A stretch of 27,349 nucleotides of DNA from NCBI GenBank assembly GCA_025357995.1, contig JANYLF010000020.1, positions 1 through 27,349 on the forward strand, read 5' to 3'. Positions 23,696-27,349 of this stretch are shown piece after piece. Made by a program: the position numbers and the translations under genes. Within the stretch, counting starts at the first letter, position 1. Each line of letters begins with the position of its first letter. Below the pieces are notes generated by a model, which saw only the letters and a program-made list of their open reading frames with translations, had not been told where the DNA came from and searched no databases. This DNA comes from Acidimicrobiia bacterium (GTDB taxonomy: Bacteria > Actinomycetota > Acidimicrobiia > IMCC26256 > JAENVU01).

Positions 23696-25026
23696 ATGAT
23701 GCGCTCTCGATCGATCCAACGCGGAATCGTCGCGATCATCGTGGGCCTCACCGTGGCCGGTGCCACGTTCGGGTTCACTCACGTCGCCGGCGCGGCGGCG
23801 ATCGTCGTGAAGCCGAACTCGAATCTGGTCGTGGGCGCCGGCACGTACGCGGCGTCGGTCAGTGCCCCCAACGGAACGTTCCCCGCGGTCCCGGACCCGG
23901 CGCCGTACCGTCGAGTCGAACCGTCACCACCAAGCTCGGGAGCGCCGCGATCGTCGGCGCCTCGGGCACGTTTGCGACCGCTGACGTCGGTTCGTTCGTC
24001 GAGGACGGTGCCGGCGGTCGGATCCCCGATGGGGTCGCGGTGAATGCGCTGACGCCACTCGTCGCCGTCTACCCCCGCCAGGGCCTGGCCTACATCAAGA
24101 CCGTGAACCTGACGGGAACGACCGCAACGTTGAGCCAGCCCGCGACGGCCGCGGGCAGTGGACCGGTCAACCTCATCACCCGGGCGACACCGGTGCTCCT
24201 CGTGACGCAATCGAGCGGTTCGATTCCCTTCATCGTTTCGGAGCCGACCGGCCTGTGTCTGAGCCCGCTGTTCGTGGGCGGTGTCTGTGGCTATTCGTCC
24301 GGCAACCTCGCCAACGACGCAACGAAGCAGGTGGTGTTCGCGAACGCCGACGGCAGCCTCACGTCGATCGCCTTCACGATCACCGAGGGCGGACTCGACG
24401 GAGTACTCGGGACCAACCCCGGGCCCATCTAGACGAAGATCTTCGACCCCGACGGCGCCGGTTTCGCACCGTTCGCCGGGTACGCAGTTCCGTCCACCGA
24501 ACCCGGCGCCACCCCAATCGGTTGCGCGCCGGGACTTGCCAATCGATTGATCCCGAACCCGCTGGTCGGTGGCGTCGACTACTGCATGGTGAACGTCTTG
24601 GTGCTCAACGCGGGTGTTCAAACCACGCTGATCCCGTTCGCGCTCTCGTCGTTCCCGATCACGTGGGCCGCGTCGGCGGGCGACTTTGTCAGCGGTCCCG
24701 ACCTCGTCATCACCGGCGCCGATTTCGCGAACAACGACGTAATCGTGAAGGTCGTGATCGCCAACGGCAAAGCCAAGGTGGCGGGGAATCCATTGGTGAA
24801 GTGTTTGGCGCTCAACCAGAGCATCACCGGCGTCACCGCGAGCGCGACCGGCGGTGTCTTGACCGCCGTCGCGGGATACGCCAACGGTTGCGTCGTTCCG
24901 CCGGGTTCGCTGACCAAAGTGACGCTGATCGGCTCGAAAGACGTGCAGAAGAGCCGGATTCCGTTGAATGCCGTGATCGGTACGAACCTGCCGAAGAAGG
25001 CGATCACCCTCATCACGATGCCGTAG
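23696..25026 (+). pseudogene. Secreted protein of unknown function, broken by frameshift and amber codon
   Basis: The ATG at 23696 (with a second at 23699) follows TTGGGGGAG. It encodes a signal peptide (RSIQRGIVAIIVGLTVAGATFG... ending AGA-A) and then PNSNLVVGAGTYAASVSAPNG. The frame of the start stops soon, while the -1-related frame continues from about 23900-23930 with SSRTVTTKLGSAAIVGASGTFATADVGSFVEDGAGG, consistent with one lost base. A TAG at 24430-24432 interrupts it, followed in the same frame by TKIFDPDGAGFAPFAGYAVP and a beta-rich tail with DLVITGADFANNDVIVKV. So it is one gene of about 440 codons with two defects. The fold is not recognised, and the function is unknown. Confidence 0.75.
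24430..24432 (+). other. In-frame TAG stop inside the broken secreted-protein gene
   Basis: The frame reads ...GGG CCC ATC TAG ACG AAG ATC TTC... and stays open to 25026 afterwards. Both sides share the same low-complexity beta-rich style. Confidence 0.75.
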
Positions 25027-25060
25027 CTCGGCCTAGGTTGTGCGGCGGAGGCGGTAGCTG

Positions 25061-26152
25061 ATGGTGACGACGGCGCGGACACAGCCACGGATCGACGCGG
25101 GTCCGGCGGTCGCGATTCGCGGCGTGTCGAAACGATTCGCTGCCGTCGTGGCAGTCGACGATGTGTCGATCGAGATCGGCGCCGGTGAGTTCTTTTCGTT
25201 GCTCGGGCCGTCGGGCTCGGGCAAGACCACGATGCTGCGCATGATCGCGGGCTTCGAACTCCCGACGACTGGTCACATCGAGCTCGACGGTTCCAACGTG
25301 ACCAACGCTGCGCCGTTCGACCGCGATGTCAATACCGTGTTTCAGGACTACGCCCTCTTTCCCCACATGAACGTCTTGCGCAACGTGGAGTACGGACTCC
25401 GGGTGAAGGGTGTGGCGAAAGCCGAACGTCGAGCACGTGCGGCGGCCGCGCTCCACACCGTTCGACTCGACGAGTACGGAGACCGCAAACCAGACCAGTT
25501 GAGCGGCGGGCAACGGCAACGCGTTGCACTGGCCCGCGCGTTGGTGAACGAGCCGAAGGTGTTACTGCTCGACGAACCACTCGGCGCGCTCGACCTCAAG
25601 CTGCGCGAGCAGATGCAAGTCGAGTTGGCGCGTATCCAACGCGATGTGGGGATCACATTCATCTTCGTCACTCACGATCAGGGCGAGGCACTCACGTTGA
25701 GCACGCGCGTCGCGGTGTTCAACCGCGGTCGAATCGAGCAAGTGGGTACGCCGCGCGAGATCTACGAGGCGCCCGCGACAGCCTTCGTGGCCGGCTTCGT
25801 CGGGACCGCCAGCGTCATCAGCGGCGAGACGGCGCGCGGGCTGGTAGGTAACGACGGCGCGTATTCGATACGGCCCGAGCGGGTGCGCATCGTCGGCGAC
25901 GATGCGCACACCTCCGACGAAGTTCGCGCCAGCGGTACCGTGACCGACGTTCAATACCACGGTGACGGCACTCGGGTTCGGGTTGATCTCGCGCTCGGGT
26001 CGTCAGTCCTCGTCGAGGTTCCCAACCTAGGGATTGACGAAGCCACGCCTACACGCGGCGCGAATGTCACCGTTGGGTTCCGGCGCAGTGACATGCTCGC
26101 GCTCCACGGGGCGCCATCCGATTCCGTAGACGTACCAGGGGAGATACCATGA
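25061..26152 (+). CDS. potA: Spermidine/putrescine-type ABC transporter ATP-binding protein (PotA-like)
   Basis: The ATG at 25061 follows GGCGGAGGCGG and gives 363 residues. Walker A GPSGSGKT (about residues 49-56), a Q-loop in VFQDYALFPHM, the signature LSGGQRQR, Walker B VLLLDEPLGALD, and the H-loop THDQ are all present. A C-terminal TOBE-like domain (about 280-355; IRPERVRIVG, VTDVQYHGDGTRV, VGFRRSDMLAL) is characteristic of PotA/FbpC-type importers. It powers uptake of the ligand bound by the neighbour. Its stop overlaps the next gene by 4 bases. Another family member (e.g. iron or 2-aminoethylphosphonate importer) cannot be excluded. Confidence 0.88.
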   Translation: MVTTARTQPRIDAGPAVAIRGVSKRFAAVVAVDDVSIEIGAGEFFSLLGPSGSGKTTMLRMIAGFELPTTGHIELDGSNVTNAAPFDRDVNTVFQDYALFPHMNVLRNVEYGLRVKGVAKAERRARAAAALHTVRLDEYGDRKPDQLSGGQRQRVALARALVNEPKVLLLDEPLGALDLKLREQMQVELARIQRDVGITFIFVTHDQGEALTLSTRVAVFNRGRIEQVGTPREIYEAPATAFVAGFVGTASVISGETARGLVGNDGAYSIRPERVRIVGDDAHTSDEVRASGTVTDVQYHGDGTRVRVDLALGSSVLVEVPNLGIDEATPTRGANVTVGFRRSDMLALHGAPSDSVDVPGEIP

Positions 26153-27330
26153 ACCGAGTTTTGCGATGGGGTGCGCTGGCCGCAGTCCTCATGTTCGTAC
26201 TCGTCGCGTGCGGGAGCAGTGGCGGTTCGAGTGCGAAGAAGCCCGACAACGGCGGGAGCACGACCAAGAGCGGTGGCTCCGTGTCGATCTTGGCCTGGCC
26301 CGGATACGCGGAAAACGGTTCAACGTCGAAGGACGTCGACTGGGTGACGCCGTTCGAGACGCAGTCCGGCTGCAAGGCGTCGGTGAAGACGTTCGGCACG
26401 TCGGACGAAGCGTTCCAACTCTTCAACACCGGTCAGTACGACGTCGTGTCGGCATCGGGGGACTCCTCCTTGCGCAGTGTGGCGAACGGCGACGCGGCGG
26501 TCATCGACACCGCGAAGATCACCACGTACGGCAACCTCGCGCCGTTCCTCAAGGGCAAGGCGTGGAACACAGCGGACGGCAAGGTCTACGGCGTGCCGCA
26601 CGGGTGGGGCGCGAACCTGCTGATGTACAACGAGACGGTGGTGACGCCCGCACCCGACAGTTGGGGTGTGGTCTTCGACGCGGCCTCGCCGTACAAGGGC
26701 AAGCTGACCGCGTACGACTCACCGATCTACATTGCCGACGCGGCGCTGTACTTGTCGAAGACGAAGCCCGAACTCAAGATCACCAATCCCTATGCGCTGG
26801 ACGACACGCAGTTCAAGGCGGCGGTCGATCTCCTCAAGGTGCAGAAGCCCAACATCGCCGAGTACTGGAGCGACTACCTCAAGGAGCAAGGTGCGTTCAC
26901 GAAGGGCAGCCTCGTGCTCGGCACCACCTGGCAGGTGATCACGAACTTGATCCAAGCGGACAAGGCGTCTCCGCCGGTGAAGGCCATCCTCCCGAAGGAG
27001 GGTTCCACGGCGTGGTCCGACAGTTGGATGCTCTCGACCAAGTCGAAGAACGTGAGCTGTGCGTACAAGTGGATCAACTGGATCACGTCGCCCAAGGTGC
27101 AGGCGCAGGTGGCCGAGTACTTCGGCGAGGCCCCGGCGAACCTTCAGGCGTGTGCGGACACCACCGACAAGAGCTTCTGCACCACGTTCCACGCGAACGA
27201 TCAGGCGTATTACGCGCAACTCGCGTACTGGACCACTCCGACCGCGAAGTGCGCCGACGGCCGAACCAACGTCCAGTGCAAGGCGTACAAGGACTGGACT
27301 GCGGCGTGGGACCAGATCAAGGGCAGCTGA
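26149..27330 (+). CDS. potD: Spermidine/putrescine-type substrate-binding lipoprotein (PotD-like)
   Basis: The ATG at 26149 overlaps the ATPase gene by 4 bases and gives 393 residues. The signal peptide NRVLRWGALAAVLMFVLVAC ends in a lipobox with Cys21, followed by a Ser/Gly-rich linker. The mature part shows SVSILAWPGYAENGST, LRSVANGDAAVIDTAKITTYGNLAPFLKG, YGVPHGWGANLLMYNETVV and PKEGSTAWSDSWMLSTKS, all typical of periplasmic polyamine-binding proteins (SBP_bac_8/PotD). It captures the ligand outside the membrane. Permease genes would be expected after 27349. The C-terminal half is rich in Cys, unusual for the family and possibly disulfide-bonded. Confidence 0.88.
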   Translation: MNRVLRWGALAAVLMFVLVACGSSGGSSAKKPDNGGSTTKSGGSVSILAWPGYAENGSTSKDVDWVTPFETQSGCKASVKTFGTSDEAFQLFNTGQYDVVSASGDSSLRSVANGDAAVIDTAKITTYGNLAPFLKGKAWNTADGKVYGVPHGWGANLLMYNETVVTPAPDSWGVVFDAASPYKGKLTAYDSPIYIADAALYLSKTKPELKITNPYALDDTQFKAAVDLLKVQKPNIAEYWSDYLKEQGAFTKGSLVLGTTWQVITNLIQADKASPPVKAILPKEGSTAWSDSWMLSTKSKNVSCAYKWINWITSPKVQAQVAEYFGEAPANLQACADTTDKSFCTTFHANDQAYYAQLAYWTTPTAKCADGRTNVQCKAYKDWTAAWDQIKGS

Positions 27331-27349
27331 TCCCTCGAGGGGTGGGGGG

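Noticed and set aside
27332..27341. CCCTCGAGGG palindrome after the last gene
   Set aside because: No loop or U tract, and the window ends in a G run, so a terminator cannot be supported.

Overview
The window is high-GC, densely packed chromosomal DNA. The gene content (an F420-type luciferase-like oxidoreductase, a MSMEG-like mix of amidohydrolases, actinobacterial-style lipoproteins, prepilins with Thr-rich linkers, frequent GTG starts and many 4-bp ATGA overlaps) suggests a free-living actinobacterium. Acidimicrobiia is my best guess, but it is inferred from style, not from a marker gene. The sequence ends in a short G run at 27349 and the first gene runs off the left edge, so this looks like a contig end or fragment. 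No tRNA, rRNA or CRISPR array was seen, and no gene-free stretch exceeds 300 bases.

Layout. 1-3346 (minus): a partial SAM methyltransferase, a DUF4173-type membrane protein interrupted by an in-frame TGA, and a LolA/LppX-fold-like protein without a signal peptide. 3428-4870 (plus): an endoglycoceramidase-like GH5 lipoprotein. 4888-5810: a RibD/DHFR-like gene enclosed by a 27-bp inverted repeat with one mismatch and TA at both outer ends, which looks like a transposase-less mobile unit inserted at the 3' end of an isocitrate lyase/PEP mutase family gene. 6608-6877: a structured non-coding region with alternative hairpins, in front of a PAP2 membrane phosphatase. 7672-13676: a catabolic neighbourhood with a phytanoyl-CoA dioxygenase-like protein, three amidohydrolase_2 proteins and an N-acyl-D-amino-acid deacylase-like protein, in two minus operons around one plus gene, with two palindromes in the divergent promoter. 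13760-14647: a small membrane protein.

14644-20302 (minus) is a type IV pilus minor-pilin operon. It holds a PilV-like pilin carrying an Ig-like and a fibronectin type III domain, a PilW-like pilin and a PilX-like protein with beta-helix-like repeats, followed by a membrane GGDEF-EAL protein. This suggests surface pili coupled to c-di-GMP. 20430-23569 (minus) is an SDR / F420-type / FAD-dehydrogenase operon, probably for oxidation of a hydrophobic or cyclic substrate. 23696-25026 is a secreted protein gene broken by a frameshift and an amber codon. 25061-27330 holds the ATPase and binding lipoprotein of a polyamine-type ABC importer; its permeases would lie beyond the right edge.

The most unusual items are the inverted-repeat-bounded DHFR-like cassette, the adhesin-like minor pilin, the three-arm RNA-like structure before the PAP2 gene, and two genes whose coding continues past in-frame stop codons. 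The last may be pseudogenes, sequence errors or readthrough.
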